From Sphingomicrobium sp. (GTDB lineage Bacteria > Pseudomonadota > Alphaproteobacteria > Sphingomonadales > Sphingomonadaceae): a DNA stretch of 15,942 nucleotides. Positions within the stretch are counted from its first letter, which is position 1, and each line of letters opens with the position of its first letter. The stretch covers positions 1-15,942 of the forward strand of contig JASLBJ010000226.1 in NCBI GenBank assembly GCA_030146725.1, given 5' to 3'. The translations under genes and the position numbers were made by a program. Below the pieces are notes generated by a model, which worked only from the letters and a program-made list of their open reading frames with translations, did no database searches and was not told the DNA's origin. Below are positions 1-8,690 of this stretch, one piece after another.

Positions 1-1057
1 CGGAACGCTTGGCGTGACCACCGCCGACGACCAGGTCAAGACCGGCCTGACCACGCCGGACATCGTCACTTTCCTCGCGAACATGGCCGGGCTCAAGCGC
101 ATGGGCATCAGCCATGTCGCCTATGAGGCGTCGAGCCACGGCCTCGACCAGCACCGCGCCGAGGGCGTCCCGCTGGCTGCTGCCGCGTTCACCAATTTCA
201 GCCGCGACCATCTCGATTACCACGGCACGATGGAGGCCTATTTTGCCGCCAAGATGCGGCTGTTCGACGAGCTTCTGCCGCGTTCCGCAACCGCGGTCGT
301 GTGGACCGACGATCCGCGCTCGGGCGAGGTCGTCGACCATGTCCGCCGCCGCGGCGCCGCGGTGATGACCGTCGGCCGGGCGGGCGACACCTTGCGCCTC
401 GTCGAGCAGGCTCCGACCCCGCTCGGGCAGGCACTCGACATCGTCCACGACGGCGCGACCCACCGCGTGTCGCTCCCGTTGATCGGCGCCTATCAGGCGG
501 CCAACGTCCTCGTCGCCGCCGGGCTGGTGATGGCTACCGGGACCCCGTTCGCCGACGTGCTGACCGCGATGAAACGCGTCGCCCCGGTTCGCGGCCGCCT
601 CGAGCGCGCGGTCATCAGCGCGCGCGGAACCCCGGTCTATATCGACTATGCCCACACCGCCGACGCGCTCGATGCCGCAATCGCCGCGCTCCGCCCGCAC
701 ATCGACAAGGAGCGGGGCGGCAAGCTGATCACCGTGTTCGGCGCGGGCGGCGACCGGGACCAGGGCAAGCGCCCGCTGATGGGCGAGGTCGCCGCCCGCC
801 TGTCCGACCTGGTCATCGTCACCGACGATAATCCACGCGGCGAGGATCCCGCGAAGATCCGCGCCGAAGTCCTTGCCGGAGCGCGGCAAGCAACCGAGAT
901 CGCCGGCCGCCGCGAGGCGATTGCCCATGCGGTCGGCGTGGCAGGAGAGGGCGACATCGTGCTCGTCGCCGGCAAGGGCCACGAGACCGGCCAGATCGTC
1001 GGAGACCGCGTCCTGCCGTTCGACGACGCACTGGTCGCGCGCGAGGTCGCGGCGTGA
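1..1057 (+). CDS. murE: UDP-MurNAc-tripeptide ligase MurE, meso-diaminopimelate type (5' partial)
   Basis: Cytoplasmic ATP-dependent ligase that adds meso-diaminopimelate to UDP-MurNAc-L-Ala-D-Glu. The reading frame is open from the window edge (first full codon at base 2, reading GTLGVTTADD), so the N-terminal UDP-binding domain and the P-loop, roughly 130-140 residues by family length, lie upstream; 351 residues are visible. Visible family marks are SSHGLDQHR, the NFSRDHLDYHG motif, YFAAK with the lysine that is carbamylated in the family, DNPRGEDP near base 830 and GKGHE near base 975. The DNPR form of the amino-acid-binding motif is typical of ligases that take meso-diaminopimelate rather than lysine. 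The internal GTG at base 14 is not a real start, because homology continues upstream of it. The stop overlaps the murF start as GTGA. Confidence 0.96.
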   Translation, partial: GTLGVTTADDQVKTGLTTPDIVTFLANMAGLKRMGISHVAYEASSHGLDQHRAEGVPLAAAAFTNFSRDHLDYHGTMEAYFAAKMRLFDELLPRSATAVVWTDDPRSGEVVDHVRRRGAAVMTVGRAGDTLRLVEQAPTPLGQALDIVHDGATHRVSLPLIGAYQAANVLVAAGLVMATGTPFADVLTAMKRVAPVRGRLERAVISARGTPVYIDYAHTADALDAAIAALRPHIDKERGGKLITVFGAGGDRDQGKRPLMGEVAARLSDLVIVTDDNPRGEDPAKIRAEVLAGARQATEIAGRREAIAHAVGVAGEGDIVLVAGKGHETGQIVGDRVLPFDDALVAREVAA

Positions 1058-2439
1058 CCCCGCTGTGGACTTCGGACGAGATCGCCGCTGCCACCGGCGG
1101 CACCGCGTCGGGCGACTTCGCCGTCACCGGCGTGACCTTCGACAGCCGCGAGGTCGGCTCCGGCGACCTGTTCGTCGCCATGCCCGGGACGGCTTACGAC
1201 GGCCACCGTTTCGTCGACCAGGCGTTCGCCGCCGGAGCCGCCGCAGCCCTCGTGTCGCAGCCGGTCGCCGGCCCCCATGTCCTCGTCGCCGAAACCGCCG
1301 CCGCACTCGAAGCGCTCGGCCGGGCAGCGCGGACCCGCTCGTCGGCGACGATCATCGGAGTCACCGGTTCGGTCGGCAAGACCAGCACCAAGGAAGCGCT
1401 CGCAGCCGCGCTCGAACGCTGGCAGCCGGGCCGGGTCCATCGCTCGGTCAAGAGCTACAACAACCATACCGGGGTTCCGCTGAGCCTCGCCCGGATGCCG
1501 CGCGACGTCGCTTTCGCCGTGTTCGAGATGGGCATGAACAATGCCGGCGAGATCGCCGCCTTGACCGCTCAGGTCCGCCCGCACGTCGCGCTGATCACCG
1601 CGATCGCCCCCGCGCACATCGAGACTCTCGGCTCGGAAGAGGCGATCGCCGACGCCAAGGCCGAAGTGTTCCAGGGCCTCGAGCCCGACGGAGTCGCAAT
1701 CCTCCCCAACGACAGCCCGCATCGCGACCGCCTGGTCAAGGCGGCGCGGCGCCATGCCGACCGGATCGTCAGCTTCGGCAGCGGGGACGCCGACGTCCAT
1801 GCCCAGCATGCGGCGCGCGCAAGCAGCGGCGGAAGCCTGATCACCGCCGGCCTGCTCGAGTGCGACCTGACCTTCACCATTTCGCAGCGCGGCGACCATT
1901 GGGTGTCGAACGCGCTGGCCGTGCTCGCCGCGGTCGAGGCGGTCGGCGGCGACGTCGCGCTGGCCGGCCTCGCACTTGCCGACTTCGGCGGATTGAAGGG
2001 CCGCGGCGAGCGCCACCGGATCCCCGTGGCAAATGGCGAACTGCTGCTGATCGACGAGAGCTACAATGCCAACCCGGCGTCGATGGCGGCGACCCTCAAG
2101 AGCCTCGGCGCGGAGCAGAACGTCGAGCGCCGGATCGCGGTGCTCGGACCGATGCGCGAGCTCGGGCAACATAGCGACGCGCTCCACGCCGGTCTCGCGC
2201 CGGCAGTGATCGGAGCCGGGGTCGACCGCCTGCTGCTGATCGGCGACGAACTCGAGCCACTCGGAGCTGCGCTTGCCGGCCGGCTCGCTGTCGAGCGGGC
2301 GGCCGATGTCGACACCGCGACCAGCCTGCTGCTTGGTGACCTTCGCCCCGGCGACGCCATTCTCGTCAAGGCGTCCAACTCGGTCGGGCTTGCACGCCTG
2401 GTCGAGCGGGTGGCAGAAGGCGCCCCATGCTCTACCTGA
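1054..2439 (+). CDS. murF: UDP-MurNAc-tripeptide D-alanyl-D-alanine ligase MurF
   Basis: Adds the D-Ala-D-Ala made by Ddl to UDP-MurNAc-tripeptide, the last cytoplasmic step of precursor synthesis. The protein has 461 residues, a normal MurF length. The N-terminal substrate domain includes [17 protein letters not shown] (about residues 29-45). The ATP-binding loop [10 protein letters not shown] (from residue 105) is the MurF-specific form of the Mur-ligase P-loop. [10 protein letters not shown] (134-143), [10 protein letters not shown] and [11 protein letters not shown] in the C-terminal domain are family motifs. Lys202 in [10 protein letters not shown] is the likely carbamylated lysine, by alignment from memory. 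Translation starts at a GTG overlapping the murE stop by 4 nt. The gene overlaps mraY by 13 nt, which suggests coupled translation. Confidence 0.97.
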   Translation: MTPLWTSDEIAAATGGTASGDFAVTGVTFDSREVGSGDLFVAMPGTAYDGHRFVDQAFAAGAAAALVSQPVAGPHVLVAETAAALEALGRAARTRSSATIIGVTGSVGKTSTKEALAAALERWQPGRVHRSVKSYNNHTGVPLSLARMPRDVAFAVFEMGMNNAGEIAALTAQVRPHVALITAIAPAHIETLGSEEAIADAKAEVFQGLEPDGVAILPNDSPHRDRLVKAARRHADRIVSFGSGDADVHAQHAARASSGGSLITAGLLECDLTFTISQRGDHWVSNALAVLAAVEAVGGDVALAGLALADFGGLKGRGERHRIPVANGELLLIDESYNANPASMAATLKSLGAEQNVERRIAVLGPMRELGQHSDALHAGLAPAVIGAGVDRLLLIGDELEPLGAALAGRLAVERAADVDTATSLLLGDLRPGDAILVKASNSVGLARLVERVAEGAPCST

Positions 2440-3497
2440 TCGCCGAACAGCTCGGGTTTCCCGGGGTCCTCAATCTCATCCGCTACATCAGCTTTCGTGC
2501 CGGTGCCGCGAGCGCCACCGCGCTTGCGATCGGGCTGATCCTCGGGCCGTGGTTCATCTCCTACCTGCGGGTCCGCCAGGGCAAGGGACAGCCGATCCGC
2601 GCCGACGGTCCGCAAAGCCATCTCGCCAAGCGCGGCACCCCGACCATGGGCGGGCTGCTGATCCTGATCTCGGTGTCGGTGTCGGTGCTGCTGTGGATGG
2701 ACCTCGGCAACCCCTATGTGTGGGCGTGCCTGCTCGTCGCCGGCGGATTCGGCATGATCGGATTCCTCGACGATTACGACAAGGTCAAGAAGGCGCACCA
2801 CGCGGGCCTGTCCGGACGAACGCGGCTCGCGCTCGAGTTCCTGATCGCCGGAATCGCGACATGGCTGATCGTCCGCACCGGCAACACCAACCTGTATTTG
2901 CCGTTCGTGCAGGGGCCGGTGCTCGACCTTGGCTGGTTCTACATCGCGTTCGGCGCCTTCGTCATCGTCGCGTTCGGCAATGCGGTGAACCTGACCGACG
3001 GGCTCGACGGGCTTGCGACCATGCCGGTGGTGATCGCCGCGATCGCCTTCCTGCTCATCGCCTATCTCGTCGGCAATGCGGTCTTCGCGGGCTATCTCGG
3101 CATTCCCCACATCCTCGGCGTCGGCGACCTGACCGTGCCGCTGCTGGCGATCGTCGGCGCAAGCCTTGCGTTCCTGTGGTTCAACGCGCCGCCCGCCGCC
3201 GTCTTCATGGGCGACACCGGCAGCCTTGCATTGGGCGGCGCGCTCGGCGAGGTCGCTGTCGCGACCCACCACGAATTCGTGCTGGCGATCATCGGCGGGC
3301 TGTTCGTGGTCGAGGCGCTGTCGGTCGTGATCCAGGTCGCGGTGTTCAAGCGCACCGGCAAGCGCGTGTTCCTGATGGCCCCGATCCACCATCATTTCGA
3401 GCATAAGGGCTGGTCCGAGCCGACCATCGTAATCCGCTTCTGGATCATCAGCTTCGTGCTTGCGCTGGCGGGGCTGTCCACCCTCAAGCTGCGGTGA
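2427..3497 (+). CDS. mraY: Phospho-MurNAc-pentapeptide transferase MraY
   Basis: Integral inner-membrane enzyme that transfers phospho-MurNAc-pentapeptide from UDP to undecaprenyl phosphate, giving lipid I. The 356-residue protein is almost all hydrophobic segments separated by short loops, as expected for the ten-helix family. Visible signatures are GTPTMGG (70-76), FLDDYDK with the Asp115/Asp116 pair, [10 protein letters not shown] (188-197), [12 protein letters not shown] with the conserved Asp263, and the histidine cluster [12 protein letters not shown] (319-329). The ATG at 2427 lies inside the end of murF (13-nt overlap) and gives the usual N-terminus (MLYLIAEQL). The stop overlaps the murD start as GTGA. 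Confidence 0.97.
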   Translation: MLYLIAEQLGFPGVLNLIRYISFRAGAASATALAIGLILGPWFISYLRVRQGKGQPIRADGPQSHLAKRGTPTMGGLLILISVSVSVLLWMDLGNPYVWACLLVAGGFGMIGFLDDYDKVKKAHHAGLSGRTRLALEFLIAGIATWLIVRTGNTNLYLPFVQGPVLDLGWFYIAFGAFVIVAFGNAVNLTDGLDGLATMPVVIAAIAFLLIAYLVGNAVFAGYLGIPHILGVGDLTVPLLAIVGASLAFLWFNAPPAAVFMGDTGSLALGGALGEVAVATHHEFVLAIIGGLFVVEALSVVIQVAVFKRTGKRVFLMAPIHHHFEHKGWSEPTIVIRFWIISFVLALAGLSTLKLR

Positions 3498-4771
3498 TCA
3501 CGGCGCGCGCCTTTGCCGGCAAGCATTACGCGGTTTACGGCCTTGCGCGGTCCGGGCTGGCGACGGTCGCGGCACTGCTAGCAAGCGGCGCTCGGGTGAC
3601 CGCGTGGGACGGCAATTCGGGAGCGAGGGAGAACGCCCCCGCCGGGGCCCAAGTCGCTGACCTAGACACCGCCGACCTGACCCAGTTCGACTCCCTCGTC
3701 GTCACTCCCGGCCTGCCCCTCAACCGCCACCCGATCGCCGACCGGGCACGCAATGCCGGCCTCGAGATCATCGGCGACATCGAGCTGTTCGCCCGCGCCC
3801 GTCCCGAGCTTCCGCCGCACAAGGTCGTCGGGATCACCGGCACCAACGGCAAGTCGACGACCACCGCGCTCGTCCACCACATCCTTCGCGAGGCGGGCGT
3901 GCCGACGACAATGGCCGGCAACATCGGCCTGCCGATCCTCGCCCAGAACCCGCTTCCCAAAGGGGGCGTCTACGTCCTCGAACTGTCGAGTTACCAGATC
4001 GACCTGACGCACAGCCTCGACTGCGAGGTCGCGGTGCTGCTCAACATCACCCCGGATCACCTCGACCGCTATGACAGCTTCGAGGCCTACGCCGCATCGA
4101 AGGCACGATTGTTCACCATGCAGTCTCCGCGCCGGCTCGCCGTCGTCGATTACCGATCGGAGGCGGATGAGGATGTCCTCGACGATGCCGAAGACCCGGT
4201 TATCCAGTTCATCGACGATGTGGATTTAGGCGACCAATCGGCCTGGCCAGCCCTGCAGGGACCGCACAATCGCCAGAATGCGGCTGCAGCCACCGCCGTC
4301 TGCACCGAACTTGGCCTCAGCCATTCCACAATCGAGCAGGCCCTCCGCACCTTCCCCGGCCTGCCGCACCGCATGGAGCGCATCCGAGAGCGCGGCGGCG
4401 TCACCTTCGTTAACGACAGCAAGGCGACCAACCCAACCGCCACCGCGCCCGCGCTCGCCGCATTCGACAACATCCGCTGGATCGCCGGCGGCCAGGCCAA
4501 GACCGACACCCTCGGCGAGTGCGCTCCGCACTTCGGCCACGTCCGCTCCGCTTACACCATCGGCGAGGCCGGACCGCTGTTCGCGCGCCTGCTCGCTGGG
4601 CACATGCCGGTGCAGGAATGTAACACTATAGAAAATGCGTTAAATCGCGCGGCGGCGGATTCACTTGAAGGCGATGTTGTTCTACTCTCCCCGGCCTGCG
4701 CATCGTTCGATCAGTTCCGCGACTTCGAGGAACGTGGGAATCGCTTCCGGGCGCTGGTGGGGGCACTGTAA
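3494..4771 (+). CDS. murD: UDP-MurNAc-L-alanine D-glutamate ligase MurD
   Basis: Cytoplasmic ligase adding D-glutamate to UDP-MurNAc-L-Ala. At 425 residues it is slightly short for the family but complete. The N-terminal UDP-binding domain shows YGLARSGLA (15-23). The ATP loop is [12 protein letters not shown] (113-124), followed by [15 protein letters not shown] (163-170), [10 protein letters not shown] (184-193) and Lys203 in YAASKARLF, the likely carbamylated lysine. The C-terminal domain has [11 protein letters not shown] and [10 protein letters not shown]. The start is a GTG in a GTGA overlap with mraY. The stop shares one base with the ftsW ATG (TAATG). The gene holds two TTA codons and an ATA codon, which I did not find in the neighbouring genes, and an AT-rich patch around 4620-4685. 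Confidence 0.97.
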   Translation: MITARAFAGKHYAVYGLARSGLATVAALLASGARVTAWDGNSGARENAPAGAQVADLDTADLTQFDSLVVTPGLPLNRHPIADRARNAGLEIIGDIELFARARPELPPHKVVGITGTNGKSTTTALVHHILREAGVPTTMAGNIGLPILAQNPLPKGGVYVLELSSYQIDLTHSLDCEVAVLLNITPDHLDRYDSFEAYAASKARLFTMQSPRRLAVVDYRSEADEDVLDDAEDPVIQFIDDVDLGDQSAWPALQGPHNRQNAAAATAVCTELGLSHSTIEQALRTFPGLPHRMERIRERGGVTFVNDSKATNPTATAPALAAFDNIRWIAGGQAKTDTLGECAPHFGHVRSAYTIGEAGPLFARLLAGHMPVQECNTIENALNRAAADSLEGDVVLLSPACASFDQFRDFEERGNRFRALVGAL

Positions 4772-6024
4772 TGGCGGGCATTTCTGGAATCGCTGGCATT
4801 TCGGGGCATATCAAGGCCAAGGCGGGCCTTAACGACCCCAATCGCTACGGACGCTCCGACATGTCGCCGGGCGGCCGCTGGTTCTGGGAGATCGACCGGG
4901 TCCTGCTGCTGCTCATCGCGACGCTGATCGGGATCGGCCTGATCGCGGTCGCCGCCGCTTCGCCGGCAGCTGCCCAGCGCTACTCCGGCGGCTCGGTACA
5001 ATTTTCCGGGCTTCACTATTTCTACCGCCAGATTGCCTGGATCATGCTCGGCGTGCCGGTAATGGTCGCCATCTCGATGATGCCGCGCGAGCGCGCCAAA
5101 CGCTTCTCGTTGCTCGGCGCGATCGTCTGCATGGGGCTGCTCGTGTTCGTGCCGGTGATCGGCCCGGAGGTGAACGGCGCCAGCCGCTGGCTCGACATCG
5201 GAATCGGCCAGATCCAGCCGTCGGAATTCCTCAAGCCGTTCTTCGTCGTCGCAATGGCCTGGCTGCTGTCCCTGCGTGAGACCGACAAGTCGCTTCCGGT
5301 GTTCCCATTGTCCGCCGCGATCACCGGCGTCGTGGCCGTCCTCCTGATGCAGCAGCCCGATTTCGGCTCGACGATCATCTTCGTCTGCGTGTGGATCGCG
5401 ATGCTGGCGCTTGCCGGCGTGTCCTTGCGCATCCTCGGATTTCTCGGCGCCGCCGGGCTTGTCGGGGTCGTGCTCGCCTACTTCTTCTACGGCGTCGCAA
5501 CGACCCGCATCGACGGCTTCCTGTTCGGCGAGGGCGACAATTTCCAGGTCGTCAATGCAATGCGCACGCTGACCGCCGGCGGACTGCTCGGAATGGGTCC
5601 GGGCGGCGGCACGCGCAAGTTCGGCCTGCCCGAGCCGCACACCGACTACATATTCTCGGTCATCGGCGAGGAGTTCGGGCTGATCGCCTGCCTCGCCATC
5701 GCCTTGCTCTATCTGACCATCGTCGTTCGCGTGCTGGTCAAGCTGCTTGACGAGGAGTCCTCGTTCGCGATCCTCGCCGCCGCCGGCCTCGCGATCCAGT
5801 TCGGGCTCCAGGCGCTGATCAACATGGCGGTCAACGTCCAGATCGCCCCGTCCAAGGGAATGACCCTGCCGTTCATCAGCTACGGCGGAAGCTCGATGCT
5901 TGCGCTGTCGATCGGAATGGGCCTGCTGCTCGCCTTTACCCGTCGCAACCCGTTCCTCAGCCGCTCGCCCTATGTCGTCAAATGGGGCGGGGAGAGCCCG
6001 AAGCTGTTCCCGGAACGCCCATGA
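4771..6024 (+). CDS. ftsW: Divisome SEDS peptidoglycan glycosyltransferase FtsW
   Basis: Inner-membrane SEDS protein that polymerises lipid II at the septum together with the class B penicillin-binding protein FtsI. It has 417 residues with about ten hydrophobic segments starting near residue 44. Family marks are NGASRWLDIG (135-144), QPSEFLKP (149-156), PEPHTDYIFSVIGEEFG (287-303), whose Asp292 matches the catalytic aspartate of the family, and the C-terminal PFISYGGSSM (367-376). The ATG at 4771 shares a base with the murD stop. An in-frame ATG at 4861 (MSPGGRWFW) also precedes the first membrane segment, so the 30-residue extension with its GISGIAGISG repeat is less certain. The end overlaps murG as ATGA. 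Confidence 0.96.
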   Translation: MAGISGIAGISGHIKAKAGLNDPNRYGRSDMSPGGRWFWEIDRVLLLLIATLIGIGLIAVAAASPAAAQRYSGGSVQFSGLHYFYRQIAWIMLGVPVMVAISMMPRERAKRFSLLGAIVCMGLLVFVPVIGPEVNGASRWLDIGIGQIQPSEFLKPFFVVAMAWLLSLRETDKSLPVFPLSAAITGVVAVLLMQQPDFGSTIIFVCVWIAMLALAGVSLRILGFLGAAGLVGVVLAYFFYGVATTRIDGFLFGEGDNFQVVNAMRTLTAGGLLGMGPGGGTRKFGLPEPHTDYIFSVIGEEFGLIACLAIALLYLTIVVRVLVKLLDEESSFAILAAAGLAIQFGLQALINMAVNVQIAPSKGMTLPFISYGGSSMLALSIGMGLLLAFTRRNPFLSRSPYVVKWGGESPKLFPERP

Positions 6025-7181
6025 ACTTCGTGCTCGCCGCAGGGGGAACGGGCGGCCATATGGTCCCCGCCCACGCACTCGCCGCCGAATTGCGCGCGCG
6101 CGGCCACGGCGTCCTGCTGATCACCGACGAGCGCGGCGCGCGCTTCCCCGGGCTGTTCGACAAGGTGCCGGTCCACATCCTTCCCGCCGGCCGGCTCGGC
6201 GGCGGGCCGCTCGGCTGGCTCAAGGCCGCGCGCTCGGTCATGGCCGGCCGCGGCGAGGCCCGCGGCCTCTACCGCAACCACCGTCCCGACGCCGTCATCG
6301 GCTTCGGCGGCTACCCTGCGTTTCCGGCGCTGCTCGCAGCCGCCGGAATGGGCATTCCGACCCTGCTCCATGAGCAGAATGCGGTGCTCGGCCGGGTCAA
6401 CCGGCTGCTTGCGGGAAGCGCCCGCGCGATCGCCACCGCGTTCGAGGACGTCCAGCGCCTCAAGCCCGCGCACGCGACACGCACCGTGCTCGTCGGCAAT
6501 CCGGTCCGCGCCGAAGTCGCCCGGCTCGGGACCATGCCGTTCCCGCCGTTCGACAGCACCGCTCCGCTCAAGATCCTCGTCACTGGCGGAAGCCAGGGCG
6601 CATCCGTGCTTGGCCGCGTGGTACCGGAGGGCCTCGGCTTGCTCGAGCCGTCGCTTCGCCACCGGCTGCAGGTCGTCCAGCAATGCCGTCCCGACGACAT
6701 CGAGCGGGTTCGAGCGCGCTACCGGGAACTCGCCATACCGGCCGAGCTGCTGACCTATATCGAGGACATGCCCGCGCGGCTTGGCGACGCGCATCTGTTC
6801 GTCGGCCGCGCCGGCGCGTCGACCATCGCCGAGCTGTCCGCCGCCGGCCGCCCGGCGATCCTGATCCCGTACCCGTCGGCGACCGACGATCACCAGACCG
6901 TCAACGCTCGCGATATGGTCAAGGCCGGCGGCGCGAGCGCGATTGCCGAACCGCAGTTCACGCCCGAAGCGCTCGCCCGCCAGGTCGAGACCATGGCCGC
7001 CGACCCGCTCGCTCTATCCAACGCCGCGGCGCGTGCGCTTTCCGTCGGCCGCCCGAACGCCGCGCAGGACCTTGCCGATCTCGCCGAGCGGATCGGCAAC
7101 ACGCTTGCTCCCGTGGATGTCGGACCCGCGCTCAGCCCGCTGCCCGCGACCGGCACCGTTGCGCAGGGCGCGCCCGCTTGA
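6021..7181 (+). CDS. murG: UDP-GlcNAc:lipid I N-acetylglucosaminyltransferase MurG
   Basis: Peripheral inner-membrane GT-B glycosyltransferase that adds GlcNAc to lipid I to make lipid II. The 386 residues show the N-terminal acceptor-side loop GGTGGH (8-13), the GFGGYPAFPAL segment (94-104), HEQNAVLGRVNRLL (117-130), the second glycine loop GGSQGA (189-194), and the UDP-GlcNAc-binding GRAGASTIAELSAAGRPAIL (262-281) followed by DDHQTVNA. I chose the ATG at 6021 because it overlaps the ftsW stop as ATGA and begins MNFVLAAGGTGGH, the normal family N-terminus. An upstream in-frame GTG at 5982 would add 13 residues inside the end of ftsW. The C-terminal tail of about 25 residues is Ala/Pro-rich and not conserved. 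This is the only gene of the murE-ftsA run that does not touch its downstream neighbour. Confidence 0.96.
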   Translation: MNFVLAAGGTGGHMVPAHALAAELRARGHGVLLITDERGARFPGLFDKVPVHILPAGRLGGGPLGWLKAARSVMAGRGEARGLYRNHRPDAVIGFGGYPAFPALLAAAGMGIPTLLHEQNAVLGRVNRLLAGSARAIATAFEDVQRLKPAHATRTVLVGNPVRAEVARLGTMPFPPFDSTAPLKILVTGGSQGASVLGRVVPEGLGLLEPSLRHRLQVVQQCRPDDIERVRARYRELAIPAELLTYIEDMPARLGDAHLFVGRAGASTIAELSAAGRPAILIPYPSATDDHQTVNARDMVKAGGASAIAEPQFTPEALARQVETMAADPLALSNAAARALSVGRPNAAQDLADLAERIGNTLAPVDVGPALSPLPATGTVAQGAPA

Positions 7182-7212
7182 CGACGCATCTTCCAAACAA
7201 CGGCCTTCGGGC

Positions 7213-7251
7213 ATGAAGGCGTGTCACTCGAAGAAGGGCCTTCAGGCATGA
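7213..7251 (+). CDS. Possible 12-codon leader ORF upstream of murC
   Basis: An ATG in repeat copy 1 opens a short frame reading [12 protein letters not shown]. Its TGA (7249-7251) overlaps the murC ATG (7248-7250) as ATGA, the same coupling used by several junctions of this operon. I see no strong Shine-Dalgarno sequence before it: the upstream bases are AAACAACGGCC. If translated, ribosomes moving through it would open the hairpin that covers the murC start. It may equally be a by-product of the 35-base duplication. No homology is recognised. Confidence 0.3.
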   Translation: MKACHSKKGLQA

Positions 7252-7256
7252 AGGCC
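7233..7256 (+). promoter_or_regulatory. murC ribosome-binding site and start codon folded into a hairpin
   Basis: GAAGGG at 7233-7238 is a good Shine-Dalgarno sequence, 9 bases before the murC ATG at 7248. Its last two bases, and the G of the ATG, are part of the perfect 7-bp stem 7237-7243/7250-7256. The start codon's A and T lie in the loop. This arrangement could restrain murC initiation unless upstream translation opens it. The folding is inferred from base pairing only. Confidence 0.45.
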
Positions 7257-8690
7257 TTGGGCACCGACATCGGCACGATTCACTTCGTCGGGATCGGCGG
7301 CATCGGCATGTCGGGCATCGCCGAGGTGATGCACCAGCTCGGCTATGCCGTGCAGGGCTCGGACATGGCCGAGGGCTATGTCGTCGAAGGCCTGCGCAAG
7401 CTCGGCATTCCGGTCATGATCGGGCAAAGCGCCGACAACCTCGGCGATGCGGCGGTGGTCGTCTGCTCGAGCGCGATCCGCGACGACAATCCCGAGGTCC
7501 GCGCCGCCGCCGAGCGCCGGATCCCGCGAGTCCGCCGCGCCGAGATGCTCGCCGAGCTGATGCGGATGCAGTCGACCGTCGCGGTCGCGGGGACCCACGG
7601 CAAGACCACGACCACGTCGATGATCGCCGCGATGCTCGACGCCGGCGGGCTCGACCCCACCGTCATCAACGGCGGGATCATCAATCGCTACGGCTCCAAC
7701 GCGCGGCTCGGCACGTCCGAATGGATGGTGGTCGAAGCCGACGAGAGCGACGGCAGCTTTCTTCGCCTCGACGGCACGATCGCGGTCGTCACCAACATCG
7801 ATCCCGAGCATCTCGAACACTACGGCGACTTCGAAGCCGTCAAGCAGGCCTACTGCGACTTCGTCGAGAACGTGCCGTTCTACGGCCTTGCCGTGCTGTG
7901 CGTCGACCATCCCGAAGTGCAGGGCATCCTCAGCCGCATCCGTGACCGCCGCGTCGTCACCTACGGCTTTTCCGCGCTCGCCGACCTGCGCGCGGTCAAC
8001 GTCGTCTCCGAACGTGGCGGCAGCCGGTTCGACGCGGTCGTGCTCGAACGCGACGGGTCTCGTCGAACCATCGAAGGCGTGCTGGTCCCGATGCCCGGGC
8101 GCCACAATGTCCTTAATGCGCTCGCCGCCATCGCGGTCGGGATCGAACTCGGCATTCCGGACGAGAAGATCGTCACCGGGTTCGAGCGCTTCGAGGGCGT
8201 CAAGCGCCGTTTCAGCAAGGTCGGCGAACTGGACGGCGTGACGATCGTCGACGATTACGCCCACCATCCGGTCGAGATCCGTGCCGTCCTGTCCGCCGCG
8301 CGCGAAAGCGCCAGCGCGTCGGCCGGAAGCAGCGATTCGGGCGAAGGCCGCGTGATTGCGGTCATGCAGCCGCACCGATTCACGCGGCTGCAGTCGCTGA
8401 TGGACGACTTCCAGAGCGCCTTCAACGATGCCGACGTGGTGTTCGTCGCGCCGGTCTATCCGGCCGGCGAGGAGCCGATCGCGGGCGTCGATTCGGACGC
8501 GCTGGTCGAAGGCCTGCGCGCCCGCGGCCACCGCATGGCGCGCGCCGTGGCTCACCCCGAGGACCTGTGTCTCGCGCTTCGCGACCTCGCCGCTGCGGGC
8601 GACCTGATCGTGTGCATGGGGGCAGGCGACATTACCAAATGGGCGGCCGGCCTCGCCGACGACCTGTGCCGCGCGCGTGCGAGCAAATGA
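7248..8690 (+). CDS. murC: UDP-MurNAc-L-alanine ligase MurC
   Basis: First Mur ligase of the pathway; it adds L-alanine to UDP-MurNAc using ATP in the cytoplasm. From the ATG at 7248 it has 480 residues, a normal length. Motifs are the N-terminal nucleotide-sugar loop [15 protein letters not shown] (12-26), QGSDMAEG, the P-loop [12 protein letters not shown] (114-125), [10 protein letters not shown] (162-171), [12 protein letters not shown] (182-193), [22 protein letters not shown] and QPHRFTR. A GTG at 7221 in the same frame would add nine residues, but a GAAGG only 1 base before it is too close. The ATG has GAAGGG at a proper distance and gives [15 protein letters not shown]. The region around residues 350-362 has a Ser/Ala-rich low-complexity insertion ([15 protein letters not shown]). 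The stop overlaps murB as ATGA. Confidence 0.96.
   Translation: MKALGTDIGTIHFVGIGGIGMSGIAEVMHQLGYAVQGSDMAEGYVVEGLRKLGIPVMIGQSADNLGDAAVVVCSSAIRDDNPEVRAAAERRIPRVRRAEMLAELMRMQSTVAVAGTHGKTTTTSMIAAMLDAGGLDPTVINGGIINRYGSNARLGTSEWMVVEADESDGSFLRLDGTIAVVTNIDPEHLEHYGDFEAVKQAYCDFVENVPFYGLAVLCVDHPEVQGILSRIRDRRVVTYGFSALADLRAVNVVSERGGSRFDAVVLERDGSRRTIEGVLVPMPGRHNVLNALAAIAVGIELGIPDEKIVTGFERFEGVKRRFSKVGELDGVTIVDDYAHHPVEIRAVLSAARESASASAGSSDSGEGRVIAVMQPHRFTRLQSLMDDFQSAFNDADVVFVAPVYPAGEEPIAGVDSDALVEGLRARGHRMARAVAHPEDLCLALRDLAAAGDLIVCMGAGDITKWAAGLADDLCRARASK

Larger units (their letters stand above)
7196..7256 (+). repeat. Tandem 26-bp repeat, each copy a hairpin, at the murG-murC junction
   Basis: Two copies, at 7196-7221 and 7231-7256, start 35 bases apart and match at 22 of 26 positions by my reading. 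The core of each is an inverted repeat. Copy 2 has a perfect 7-bp stem, GGCCTTC (7237-7243) with GAAGGCC (7250-7256), around the 6-base loop AGGCAT. Copy 1 has a 6-bp stem, GCCTTC (7203-7208) with GAAGGC (7215-7220), around GGGCAT. Because the copies are alike, the first arm of copy 1 can also pair with the last arm of copy 2 and the inner arms with each other, giving an alternative long stem. Copy 2 contains the murC ATG. A local duplication is the simplest origin. Confidence 0.8.

Noticed and set aside
646..2187. Long antisense open frame (513 codons) across murE/murF
   Set aside because: It lies opposite two clear Mur ligase genes. The translation has no recognisable domain, and such shadow frames are expected in GC-rich DNA with strong third-position bias.
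4627..4632. TATAGA as an internal promoter -10 before ftsW
   Set aside because: No acceptable -35 at 16-18 bases upstream. It is kept only as a remark on the AT-rich patch in murD.
5982..6020. Upstream GTG start for murG
   Set aside because: It adds 13 residues within ftsW ahead of the conserved MNFVLAAGGTGGH. The ATGA overlap start at 6021 fits the operon pattern.
7221..7247. GTG start for murC adding nine residues
   Set aside because: The only purine-rich stretch is 1 base away, too close to act as a ribosome-binding site, while the ATG at 7248 has GAAGGG at 9 bases.
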